Source: Helicobacteraceae bacterium (GTDB lineage Bacteria; Campylobacterota; Campylobacteria; Campylobacterales; Sulfurimonadaceae). From it: a stretch of DNA of 8,745 bases. The notes beneath the pieces were generated by a model that was not told the DNA's origin, ran no database searches, and worked only from the letters and a program-made list of their open reading frames with translations. Shown one piece after another: positions 1-6,304 of this stretch (within the stretch, counting starts at the first letter, position 1; each line of letters starts with the position of its first letter). Location: the NCBI GenBank assembly GCA_027084065.1, contig JALWLR010000317.1, forward strand, positions 1-8,745, given 5' to 3'. The position numbers were made by a program, and so were the translations under genes.

Positions 1-132
1 AAAATTTTAGATGGAGTATTGGTTCAAATTGCGCTGCGAGAACTTCGCGCGGCGTATCCAGATAAATATGTCGCTATTCGCACGACCCGTGAGGGTTTGA
101 AGTACATCATCATCAATGACTACAACTACTGA
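1..132 (+). CDS. jag: Jag/KhpB RNA-binding protein, C-terminal fragment
   Basis: An open frame runs from the left edge to a TGA at 130-132 and gives 43 residues ending in KYIIINDYNY. The segment ALRELRAAYPDKYVAIRTTR followed by a short hydrophobic beta strand fits the end of the R3H domain of Jag/KhpB proteins, which bind RNA in the cytoplasm. In Helicobacter and relatives the order yidC-jag-mnmE is established, and here the fragment sits directly before mnmE, which supports the call. The last 17 bases overlap the mnmE start, so the two are probably translationally coupled. The N-terminus and the KH domain lie outside the window, so the identification rests on context and a short stretch of sequence. 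Confidence 0.7.
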   Translation, partial: KILDGVLVQIALRELRAAYPDKYVAIRTTREGLKYIIINDYNY

Positions 133-1459
133 TACGATTGCGGCAATAGCCACTGCAAACGGCGTAGGCTCTATAGCCATTGTTCGCATCAGTGGCGATG
201 CCGCTGAAAAAATAGCCTCTCTCGTTACGAAAAAAGAGTCTTTCAAACCGCGCCATGCCACTCTTTCAAATATTTATAATGCCAAAGATGAACTGATAGA
301 TGAGGCGATAGTTTTACTTTTTAAAGGGCCGTACTCTTTTACGGGCGAGGATGTTGTTGAGTTTCAGTGTCACGGTGGCTCTGTCGTCGCGCAAAGCATT
401 CTAAAGACGGTGCTGCATTACGGTGCGCGTCTTGCTGAGCCGGGAGAGTTTAGCAAGCGTGCTTTTTTTAACGGCAGAATCGATTTAAGTGAAGCTGAGG
501 CTATCGCCAAGCTTATCGAAGCCAAAAGTGAAGATGCCGCTAAAGTGCTGGCAAGACAGATCAAAGGAGAGCTGCGAGAGTTCATTGAAGAGGTGCGTGA
601 AGAGATCATACACATTTTAGCCTATTCGGAAGTGAGTATCGATTATGCCGAGGAGGATCTGCCACGCGATATAATAGAGCAGATGATGCAAAAAATGAAG
701 ATCCTTATAGCCTCTTTGCAGCGGACACTTCAAGCAAGTAAAAGCAGAGAGGGGCTGATGCAGGGCTTCAAAGTCGCCATCGTCGGCAAACCCAATGTCG
801 GTAAAAGTTCCTTACTTAATGCTTTATTGCACTATGAACGTGCAATTGTTAGCGATATAGCCGGGACGACAAGAGATACGATTGAGGAGCAGGTGCGTAT
901 TGGATCGCATCTTATTCGTATTGTAGATACGGCGGGCATTCGTGAAGCGAGTGATGAAATAGAGCGTATAGGTATAGAGCGCAGTAAAGAAGCGATAGAG
1001 CAAAGCGATATAGTCATAGCACTTTTTGATGCAAGCAAAGAAGCAGATGAAGAGGATAAAAAAATTCTCAAGCTTGTAAAGGAGTTTGCAGGGGAAAAAA
1101 AGGTACTTTATGTCAAAAATAAAATAGATCTGCCACAACGTCTCAACCTGAATATAGAGTTCGATGTTGCTATCAATGCCAAAGAGAGTGTGGATGCTTT
1201 GGTAGAGAAACTAGAAGAGATTTTAGATACAACCAATACTTCGCAAGAGGTTATGCTTATATCTACGCGGCAAATTCATGCCGTCGAGTCGGCAATAGGC
1301 TATATAAAGGAGGCTTTTTTGCCGCTGGAAGAGGGAGAGTTGGAGATTTTTTCCTTTTGTCTCAATCAGGCTATCAAAGAGCTGGGATCAATTACTAGAC
1401 CGTTTGAAAACGATGAGATGCTCGATAAAATGTTCAGCAGTTTTTGTTTGGGAAAATGA
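116..1459 (+). CDS. mnmE: tRNA uridine-5-carboxymethylaminomethyl modification GTPase MnmE (TrmE)
   Basis: This 447-residue protein is close to the usual length of MnmE. The family works with MnmG (GidA) to modify the C5 position of the wobble uridine in certain tRNAs. The N-terminal tetrahydrofolate-binding domain (about 1-120) opens with the typical DTIAAIATANGVGSIAIVRISG-like segment. A helical domain is split by the G domain, which carries G1 GKPNVGKSS (224-232), G2 TTRDT (251-255), G3 DTAG (271-274) and G4 NKID (335-338). The Asn in G1 (N227) fits the potassium-dependent GTPase type. The C-terminus FCLGK (443-447) is the conserved C(I/L/V)GK end whose Cys is needed for modification. The ATG at 116 lies inside the end of jag, and no good Shine-Dalgarno is seen upstream, so coupling to jag translation is likely. 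The stop overlaps the ruvX start. Confidence 0.97.
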   Translation: MTTTTDTIAAIATANGVGSIAIVRISGDAAEKIASLVTKKESFKPRHATLSNIYNAKDELIDEAIVLLFKGPYSFTGEDVVEFQCHGGSVVAQSILKTVLHYGARLAEPGEFSKRAFFNGRIDLSEAEAIAKLIEAKSEDAAKVLARQIKGELREFIEEVREEIIHILAYSEVSIDYAEEDLPRDIIEQMMQKMKILIASLQRTLQASKSREGLMQGFKVAIVGKPNVGKSSLLNALLHYERAIVSDIAGTTRDTIEEQVRIGSHLIRIVDTAGIREASDEIERIGIERSKEAIEQSDIVIALFDASKEADEEDKKILKLVKEFAGEKKVLYVKNKIDLPQRLNLNIEFDVAINAKESVDALVEKLEEILDTTNTSQEVMLISTRQIHAVESAIGYIKEAFLPLEEGELEIFSFCLNQAIKELGSITRPFENDEMLDKMFSSFCLGK

Positions 1460-1851
1460 TGCAAAAAAGTATGGCTTTGGATTTGGGTCTTAAGCGCATA
1501 GGTATAGCTTATTCGCCAGAGGGCGCTACAGTGCTTCCTTTGCAAGCTGTCATTCGAAAAAACAGAAATCAAGCGGCTAAAGAGGTCTCTTCTTTGCTAA
1601 AAGAGTGGGGCATAGAGCTTTTGGTTGTCGGAATCCCTCTAGGAGGCAGCAGTGAAGCGGAGATGCGCCGCCGCATAGAGCATTTTACAAATCTTTTAGA
1701 GTTTGAGGGAGATGTAGTCTATCAGGATGAAAGCGGTACATCCAAAGAGGCTGAAGAACTCATAAAAGGAGAGATGCGCCATGTCAAAGATGGTCGCATA
1801 GACTCCATTGCGGCGATGCTGATTTTGAAGCGCTATTTGAAAATTGTTTAA
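1456..1851 (+). CDS. ruvX: RuvX/YqgF-family RNase H-fold nuclease (putative Holliday junction resolvase)
   Basis: From ATG 1456 this is a 131-residue protein, the usual size for RuvX/YqgF, a family linked to pre-16S rRNA 5'-end processing and proposed as a Holliday junction resolvase. Seen are MALDLGLKRIGIAYS with the first catalytic Asp (D9), LLVVGIPLGG (56-64), DES (91-93, where many relatives have DER) and DGRIDSIAAMLIL with the last acidic residue (D116). The start is uncertain. An in-frame TTG at 1444 is possible. ATG 1456 forms ATGA with the mnmE stop. ATG 1459 lies five bases after a weak GGGA, and ATG 1471 starts right at the family core. Whichever is used, the gene overlaps or abuts mnmE and is probably translated by coupling. 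No hairpin terminator follows it. Confidence 0.9.
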   Translation: MMQKSMALDLGLKRIGIAYSPEGATVLPLQAVIRKNRNQAAKEVSSLLKEWGIELLVVGIPLGGSSEAEMRRRIEHFTNLLEFEGDVVYQDESGTSKEAEELIKGEMRHVKDGRIDSIAAMLILKRYLKIV

Positions 1852-1932
1852 AAATGAAACAAAAACTTTTTTTCTTTATCTCCTGTTTTGCATGTAACAC
1901 TTCTGTAACTTTTTCATTATAGAATCAACTGT
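1852..1932 (+). promoter_or_regulatory. Probable promoter of the FIST-EAL gene (-10-like TATAGAAT at 1918-1925)
   Basis: The 81-base spacer after ruvX is AT-rich, with T-rich tracts at 1867-1877 and 1911-1914 and TATAGAAT at 1918-1925. Campylobacterota sigma-70 promoters often show a -10 box with periodic T-rich DNA rather than a -35 box, which fits. A TTGCAT at 1888-1893 is 24 bases from the -10 box and too far away to serve as a standard -35. Transcription from this box would start near 1930-1932, almost at the ATG (1933). No Shine-Dalgarno precedes that ATG, and an in-frame TAA at 1906-1908 blocks any longer start. No terminator hairpin for ruvX is visible, so readthrough is also possible. 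Confidence 0.4.
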
Positions 1933-4428
1933 ATGAGAAGTCTCTCCTTTGCACTGCGCGATGCACACGATCTTGATACTATTGTTGCCAAGCATACTTT
2001 AGAAGATACAAGAGGATTGCTTGTGCAATTTTTCAGTGCTAAAAGCGATCCCTATTTTATAGAAGAGATACAACACTACTTTCAAAAAAAGTTTCCTTTG
2101 TGCATATTTATCGGAACGACAACAGACGGCACGATAGAGAATGAACATGTTTATGATGAAGATGTCTCGACAATCAATTTTAGCTATTTTGAGAAAACGA
2201 ATCTTAAAGCATCGTTGATGCGTTATGGTAAAGATTTTCAGAACTCTTTTGAGTGTGGCTACAAAATGATGAAGCGACTTCATGACAAAGAGATAAAAGC
2301 GCTCATTACCTATACCGACGGTTTACTTATGAATGGAGAGGATTATGTGCGTGGCTGCGGTGAGTTTGCGACTGATGTCATGGTGGCGGGAGGTATGGCT
2401 GCAGACAACGGTAAAATGGAACAAACATTCATCTTCGACAAATATGAGATCAGTGATCATGGTGCCGTGGCTGTTGCTTTGTATTCGAGCGATTTGCATG
2501 TAGCGAATCATTTTAGTTTCGATTGGCTGCCGATTGGGAAAAAGATGAGAGTGACCAAAGCGGTCAACAACAGAGTTTATGAACTCGATGGAGAGAATAT
2601 TGTCGATGTATATGCGAAGTATTTGGGAAAAGAGGTTGCAGCGCATTTACCTCAAATCGGCATAGAACTTCCTTTAGTGTTTGAAGAAAACGGTGTTTTG
2701 ATAGGGCGCGCGGTGTTGGGTAAACATGAGGATGGAAGTTTGACATTTGCCGGTAACATCAAAGAGGGAGCCTATGTGCAGTTTGGCGTTGGCAACGTTG
2801 AGATGATTTTAAAAAACAGTACCTACCATGTTTTAAAACTGTTAGAAGCGTTACGCTATAAAATGGAGGCTGTTTTTGTCTTTTCCTGCATGGCACGACG
2901 TCGTTTTTTGGGTGTAGAGACGAAAAAAGAGCTTCAGGTTTTACGAAAGATAGCACCGGTATGCGGCTTTTTTACTTATGGGGAGTTTTTTCACAGTAAA
3001 AACAAAAACCTTCTTCTCAATGAAACGATGACACTACTAGCTCTTAGTGAAAGTGATGAAGAGCAACCTTTAGAGCCACTGTTGAAATTATATTCTCCAA
3101 GTGATCATACAGTGGATGTCTCACAGGCGGTTGCTCTTCTTGCAAATAAAGTCTCAAACGAACTTTCAGAGCTCAATATGGCACTTGAGGAGAGACTTGC
3201 AGAAAATGCAAAGTATATTTATGAACAGGCTTACAAAGACATCCTTACAAAACTTCCCAATCGTCTGGCACTTATTCAAGATCTACATGCAGAAGCGGGA
3301 AATGTCATCTTTTTGATTAACATAGACGACTTTACTGCTATTAACGATTTTTATGGGCATATGGTCGGCGATGAAGTACTGAAGCGTTTGGCTGTTATTT
3401 TGAAAGAACATTTGCCTAAAGAGATAAAAATCTACAAACTTCCATCTGATGAGTTTGCACTGATTTCGCCTTTGCATAAAAGTTACTCGGAGATTTTGGA
3501 GTTTATTAAAGAGCTGACTACAATGATCGAGCAAAAGCCTTTTGAGATAGCAGGCAATGAAATACATGTAAGTGTCACGATAGCAGCAGCATTTATTCGT
3601 CATTTTAGAACAGGTCTTAGAAATGTAGATATGGCTTTGAAGCTTGCAAAACAAAGCAATAAAAAGTTCATTATCTATCAAGAAGATATGCAGCTTGCTA
3701 AGCAGTATGAGGACAATATCAACAAAGTGCATCTTCTTAAAGAGGCTTTACAAAAAGATGCTTTTGTACCGTTTTTTCAACCTATTTGTGATGTTCAAAC
3801 AAAAGAGATAAAAAAATATGAAGCACTTATTCGGATTGTCAAAGAAAACAATGAAGTGATTCCTCCGGGAGAATTTTTAGAGGCGAGTCAGAAAATAAAA
3901 CTCTATCCGCTTATTACAAAAAGAATGATAGAAAAGAGTTTTGCCTACTGCAGTACAAAAGGTGTGGATTTTAGCATAAATCTCTCATATGACAATATTC
4001 TAGATGAGGAACTCAGCCGTTTTTTGTTTAAGAAAATGGATGAATACGCTATATCGGAAAGGTTAACACTTGAGATTTTGGAGACGGATGCACTTGATTA
4101 TGCAAAAATAGAGGACTTCGTCAATGAAATTTACGCGCGAGGGGCGAAGATTGCCATAGATGATTTTGGAAGTGGATATGCCAACTTCAAGCACATTGCA
4201 AGTTTGCGGTGTGATTATTTGAAAATAGATGGCTCTTTGATCAAAGATATAGACAGAGATAAAAATGCGCGTTCTATCGTTGAGACCATTGTCATTTTTG
4301 CAAAGAAGCTCGGGAAAAAAACCATTGCGGAGTTTGTACACTCTAAGGAGATTTTTGAAATTGTCAAAGAGATAGGTATCGACTACGCCCAAGGGTACTA
4401 TTTGGGCAAGCCGGTAGCTGAGATTTAA
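1933..4428 (+). CDS. FIST-domain c-di-GMP phosphodiesterase with degenerate GGDEF and intact EAL
   Basis: This is an 831-residue protein without signal peptide or membrane segments, so cytoplasmic. FIST_N (about 15-200) carries AGGMAADN (152-159). FIST_C (about 205-375) carries FSCMARRRFLG (317-327) and GFFTYGEF (345-352). FIST is a ligand-sensing module thought to bind small molecules, perhaps amino acids. A helical, coiled-coil-like linker (about 394-432) leads to a GGDEF domain (433-588) whose signature is PSDEF (504-508). The metal-binding Asp is N463, while guanine-contact residues N471 and D480 remain. It is therefore probably not a cyclase but may still bind GTP. The EAL domain (about 605-831) has EAL (630-632), N683, E714/E717, D743-D744, K764, E800 and Q820, so hydrolysis of c-di-GMP is expected. 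The start ATG has no Shine-Dalgarno. The stop interleaves with that of the convergent gene. Confidence 0.92.
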   Translation: MRSLSFALRDAHDLDTIVAKHTLEDTRGLLVQFFSAKSDPYFIEEIQHYFQKKFPLCIFIGTTTDGTIENEHVYDEDVSTINFSYFEKTNLKASLMRYGKDFQNSFECGYKMMKRLHDKEIKALITYTDGLLMNGEDYVRGCGEFATDVMVAGGMAADNGKMEQTFIFDKYEISDHGAVAVALYSSDLHVANHFSFDWLPIGKKMRVTKAVNNRVYELDGENIVDVYAKYLGKEVAAHLPQIGIELPLVFEENGVLIGRAVLGKHEDGSLTFAGNIKEGAYVQFGVGNVEMILKNSTYHVLKLLEALRYKMEAVFVFSCMARRRFLGVETKKELQVLRKIAPVCGFFTYGEFFHSKNKNLLLNETMTLLALSESDEEQPLEPLLKLYSPSDHTVDVSQAVALLANKVSNELSELNMALEERLAENAKYIYEQAYKDILTKLPNRLALIQDLHAEAGNVIFLINIDDFTAINDFYGHMVGDEVLKRLAVILKEHLPKEIKIYKLPSDEFALISPLHKSYSEILEFIKELTTMIEQKPFEIAGNEIHVSVTIAAAFIRHFRTGLRNVDMALKLAKQSNKKFIIYQEDMQLAKQYEDNINKVHLLKEALQKDAFVPFFQPICDVQTKEIKKYEALIRIVKENNEVIPPGEFLEASQKIKLYPLITKRMIEKSFAYCSTKGVDFSINLSYDNILDEELSRFLFKKMDEYAISERLTLEILETDALDYAKIEDFVNEIYARGAKIAIDDFGSGYANFKHIASLRCDYLKIDGSLIKDIDRDKNARSIVETIVIFAKKLGKKTIAEFVHSKEIFEIVKEIGIDYAQGYYLGKPVAEI

Positions 4429-5066
4429 AGAAGCTTAAAAAAGCGTGCAGCTTCCTCTTCGTCTTCACTGAGATTATCAGGTGCGAAAAGCGGGTCTGTT
4501 TTCATCTTCTCTTGCACTTTTTTACGAGCAAATTCATAGAGTTTTTCATAGCTTTCTTTTGGGTCATCGATGAAGCCCATTCCGCTAAAGTGGTAGGGCT
4601 CTTCTTGTTCTATGCAAAGCAGAGTCCCTGAACACTCCTTTTCCATAAAATCTATAAGATCACGATAGCTAACTTCAAACTCGTCGGCATGCCAGCCGAT
4701 CTGCTCTAGATCTTTATCACTGAATTCGAACACTCCATCTGCGGATGTATCATCATAGAGTGCTTTGTCATAATTGAGTTGCACTATCTCTTTCCATGCA
4801 TTGGATGCTTTGATACCTATTTTATTTTCGCTTTGAGCGGTTTTATAGTTCGGTCCAAACATCTCTTGTGGTGTGAGCGGTTTTTGTGGTTTGAGTGCAG
4901 AGATTGATGGAGTGTGTTTTCCTTTGTAGATGAGTATCTCTTCATCTGGTTTGTAGGTAATGTTTCCATCTAGTGTAATGCCAAACTCTTTTTGAGAGTT
5001 GATGGCTTTAAGCAGTTCGTTTTGATCGACAATGATGATCTCTTTTAAAAGATTGAATTTTTTCAT
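4425..5066 (-). CDS. Unrecognised acidic cytoplasmic protein, 213 residues
   Basis: I do not recognise this family. The ATG at 5066 is preceded by a good Shine-Dalgarno (AAAAGG at 5075-5080, eight bases away) and a promoter-like TATAAT, so it is very likely a real gene. The protein has no signal peptide or membrane helix. It starts with a short mixed segment (1-50), then a Pro/Gln-rich stretch PQKPLTPQEMFGP (60-72) that may be a linker. A compact region (about 85-165) follows, containing Trp, aromatic and acidic residues and two Cys (C145, C151). The end (170-213) is charged and helical, with an acidic cluster EDEEE (201-205). It is convergent with the FIST-EAL gene, sharing the TTTAAA at 4424-4429 as interleaved stops, and divergent from ilvC. 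It could be a lineage-specific Campylobacterota protein; no function is proposed. Confidence 0.8.
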   Translation of the reverse strand: MKKFNLLKEIIIVDQNELLKAINSQKEFGITLDGNITYKPDEEILIYKGKHTPSISALKPQKPLTPQEMFGPNYKTAQSENKIGIKASNAWKEIVQLNYDKALYDDTSADGVFEFSDKDLEQIGWHADEFEVSYRDLIDFMEKECSGTLLCIEQEEPYHFSGMGFIDDPKESYEKLYEFARKKVQEKMKTDPLFAPDNLSEDEEEAARFFKLL

Positions 5067-5074
5067 ATTGAAAG

Positions 5075-5080
5075 CCTTTT
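5075..5080 (-). promoter_or_regulatory. Ribosome binding site of the unrecognised 213-residue gene
   Basis: On the minus strand AAAAGG lies eight bases before the ATG at 5066. It fixes that start and supports the frame as a real gene. Confidence 0.7.
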
Positions 5081-5108
5081 TTCTAAAATTTATAAACAGT
5101 CTGGAAGC

Positions 5109-5114
5109 ATTATA
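5109..5114 (-). promoter_or_regulatory. -10 box of the leftward promoter (unrecognised gene)
   Basis: On the minus strand this reads TATAAT followed by GC. It lies 42 bases before the ATG at 5066, so the untranslated leader would be roughly 35 bases and would include the Shine-Dalgarno. No -35 consensus is seen at the expected distance; the upstream DNA is a T/A-rich tract, as is common in Campylobacterota promoters. It faces away from the matching ilvC box. Confidence 0.55.
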
Positions 5115-5135
5115 AATTTTTTTGCTAAATTAGAG

Positions 5136-5141
5136 TATAAT
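5136..5141 (+). promoter_or_regulatory. -10 box of the ilvC promoter
   Basis: A perfect TATAAT followed by GC lies 45 bases before the chosen ilvC start. Transcription would begin near 5148 and leave a leader of about 40 bases. This is too short for a classical branched-chain amino acid attenuator, and no leader peptide rich in Ile/Val/Leu codons is seen. A -35 consensus is missing, but the T-run at 5117-5123 fits the AT-tract type of promoter in this phylum. Confidence 0.6.
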
Positions 5142-5174
5142 GCGACAAATTTTTTGTAGCTTTAAGCTCAGAAC

Positions 5175-5179
5175 AAGGA
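5175..5179 (+). promoter_or_regulatory. Shine-Dalgarno that decides the ilvC start
   Basis: AAGGA lies seven bases before ATG 5187 but only one base before the in-frame ATG 5181. The spacing favours 5187, which also gives the N-terminus MALNVYYDKDC that is typical of IlvC in this phylum. Confidence 0.7.
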
Positions 5180-5186
5180 AATGACT

Positions 5187-6209
5187 ATGGCATTGAACGT
5201 ATATTACGATAAAGATTGTGATCTTGAGATCATCAAAAGCAAAACGGTTGCAATGATCGGTTTTGGAAGTCAGGGACATGCACATGCAGAAAACCTCAGA
5301 GACAGCGGTGTAAATGTCGTTGTAGGTCTTAGAAAAGGCGGAAGCTCTTGGAAAAAAGCGGAAGCGAAAGGTTTTGAGGTTCTTACAGTCGGTGAAGCGA
5401 CGGCAAAAGCGGATGTCGTTATGATTCTTCTTCCGGATGAAAATCAAGCGGAAATCTACGCAAATGAGATAGAGCCAAACCTTAAAGAGGGCGCTACAAT
5501 TGCATTTGGACACGGTTTTAACATTCATTATGGACGTATCAACCCTAGAGCGGACATCAATGTTATGATGGTTGCTCCTAAGGCTCCGGGTCATACGGTA
5601 CGTAGTGAGTTTGTCAAAGGTGGCGGTATTCCTGATCTGATCGCTGTAGAGAAAGACCCAAGCGGAAATACAAAAGCACTTGCTCTTTCATATGCTTCAG
5701 CTATTGGTGGAGGAAGAACGGGCATTATCGAGACTACATTCAAAGATGAGACTGAAACCGATCTTTTCGGTGAGCAAGCTGTTTTATGTGGTGGCGTTTC
5801 CGCACTTATTCAAGCAGGTTTTGAAACATTGACTGAAGCAGGGTATCCTGAAGAGATGGCATATTTCGAGTGTCTGCACGAGATGAAGCTCATTGTCGAT
5901 CTTATTTTCGAAGGCGGTATCAAAGATATGCGATACTCCATATCCAATACAGCTGAGTACGGCGATATGGTAAGTGGTCCTCGTGTTATCAATGAAGAGT
6001 CAAAAAAAGCTATGAAACAGATTCTTAAAGAGATTCAAAACGGACAGTTTGCCAAAGATTTCATTCTTGAAGGTCAAGCGGGTTATCCACGTATGAATGC
6101 GGAAAGAAAAAATCTTGCTGCGCATCCTGTTGAAGTAACAGGTGAACGTCTAAGAGATATGATGCCTTGGATCAAAGCGAACAAAATCGTCGATCAAGAC
6201 AAAAACTAA
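5187..6209 (+). CDS. ilvC: Ketol-acid reductoisomerase (class I), branched-chain amino acid synthesis
   Basis: From ATG 5187 the protein has 340 residues, standard for class I KARI. The enzyme isomerises and reduces 2-acetolactate (or acetohydroxybutyrate) with NAD(P)H and magnesium in the valine, leucine and isoleucine pathway. Visible are the nucleotide-binding loop GFGSQG (25-30), the cofactor-specificity loop RKGGSSW (49-55), GHGFN with catalytic His (H109), the APKAPGHTVR segment (130-139), the metal ligands D192 and E196 in DLFGEQ, and E228, E232 and S253 (SNTAEYG). A specificity loop ending in Ser, not Asp, suggests NADPH. An in-frame ATG at 5181 would add two residues, but the Shine-Dalgarno fits 5187. 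The gene appears to be transcribed alone: it has its own promoter and a hairpin after the stop. The ilvB and ilvH partners are not in the window. Confidence 0.97.
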   Translation: MALNVYYDKDCDLEIIKSKTVAMIGFGSQGHAHAENLRDSGVNVVVGLRKGGSSWKKAEAKGFEVLTVGEATAKADVVMILLPDENQAEIYANEIEPNLKEGATIAFGHGFNIHYGRINPRADINVMMVAPKAPGHTVRSEFVKGGGIPDLIAVEKDPSGNTKALALSYASAIGGGRTGIIETTFKDETETDLFGEQAVLCGGVSALIQAGFETLTEAGYPEEMAYFECLHEMKLIVDLIFEGGIKDMRYSISNTAEYGDMVSGPRVINEESKKAMKQILKEIQNGQFAKDFILEGQAGYPRMNAERKNLAAHPVEVTGERLRDMMPWIKANKIVDQDKN

Positions 6210-6223
6210 ACTCTCCTCTTTGT

Positions 6224-6247
6224 AGTGCCGCATTTATCTGCGGCACT
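6224..6247 (+). terminator. Hairpin after ilvC, possible bidirectional terminator
   Basis: AGTGCCGCA (6224-6232) and TGCGGCACT (6239-6247) form a perfect 9-bp stem around a six-base loop TTTATC, starting 15 bases after the ilvC stop. The expected U-run does not follow directly; the nearest T-tract is at 6263-6269. In the leftward direction the hairpin lies beyond the end of the cyclase gene (6305), again with only a delayed T-rich stretch. It could be a weak terminator or a 3'-end stabilising structure for both convergent transcripts. Confidence 0.6.
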
Positions 6248-6304
6248 GTCTATACTTCCCTCTTTTTTTAATAACCTAAAATTTTTGCATGTAAAGAGGA
6301 AAAG

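Noticed and set aside
824..1138. Long minus-strand open frames inside mnmE
   Set aside because: They are opposite a fully conserved GTPase gene, have low-complexity Cys/Phe/Tyr-rich translations and no ribosome binding site.
3283..3732. 149-codon minus-strand frame within the GGDEF part of the FIST-EAL gene
   Set aside because: It is antisense to a conserved domain, its translation is atypical and rich in Cys/Phe/His, and it has no start signal.
4430..4454. Hairpin GAAGCT/AGCTTC near the end of the orphan gene as a terminator
   Set aside because: It has only six base pairs and a 13-base loop, lies inside the coding end, and has no proper U-run.
5142..5186. Attenuator or riboswitch upstream of ilvC
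   Set aside because: The leader is only about 40 bases, with no leader peptide, no Ile/Val/Leu codon run and no alternative stems.
5130..5594. Minus-strand frame across the ilvC promoter and 5' end
   Set aside because: It is a shadow of ilvC with no Shine-Dalgarno, and it covers the ilvC promoter.
6259..6299. Inverted repeat CCTCTTT/AAAGAGG after ilvC
   Set aside because: The arms are seven bases long with a 27-base loop in an AT-rich spacer; this is expected by chance.
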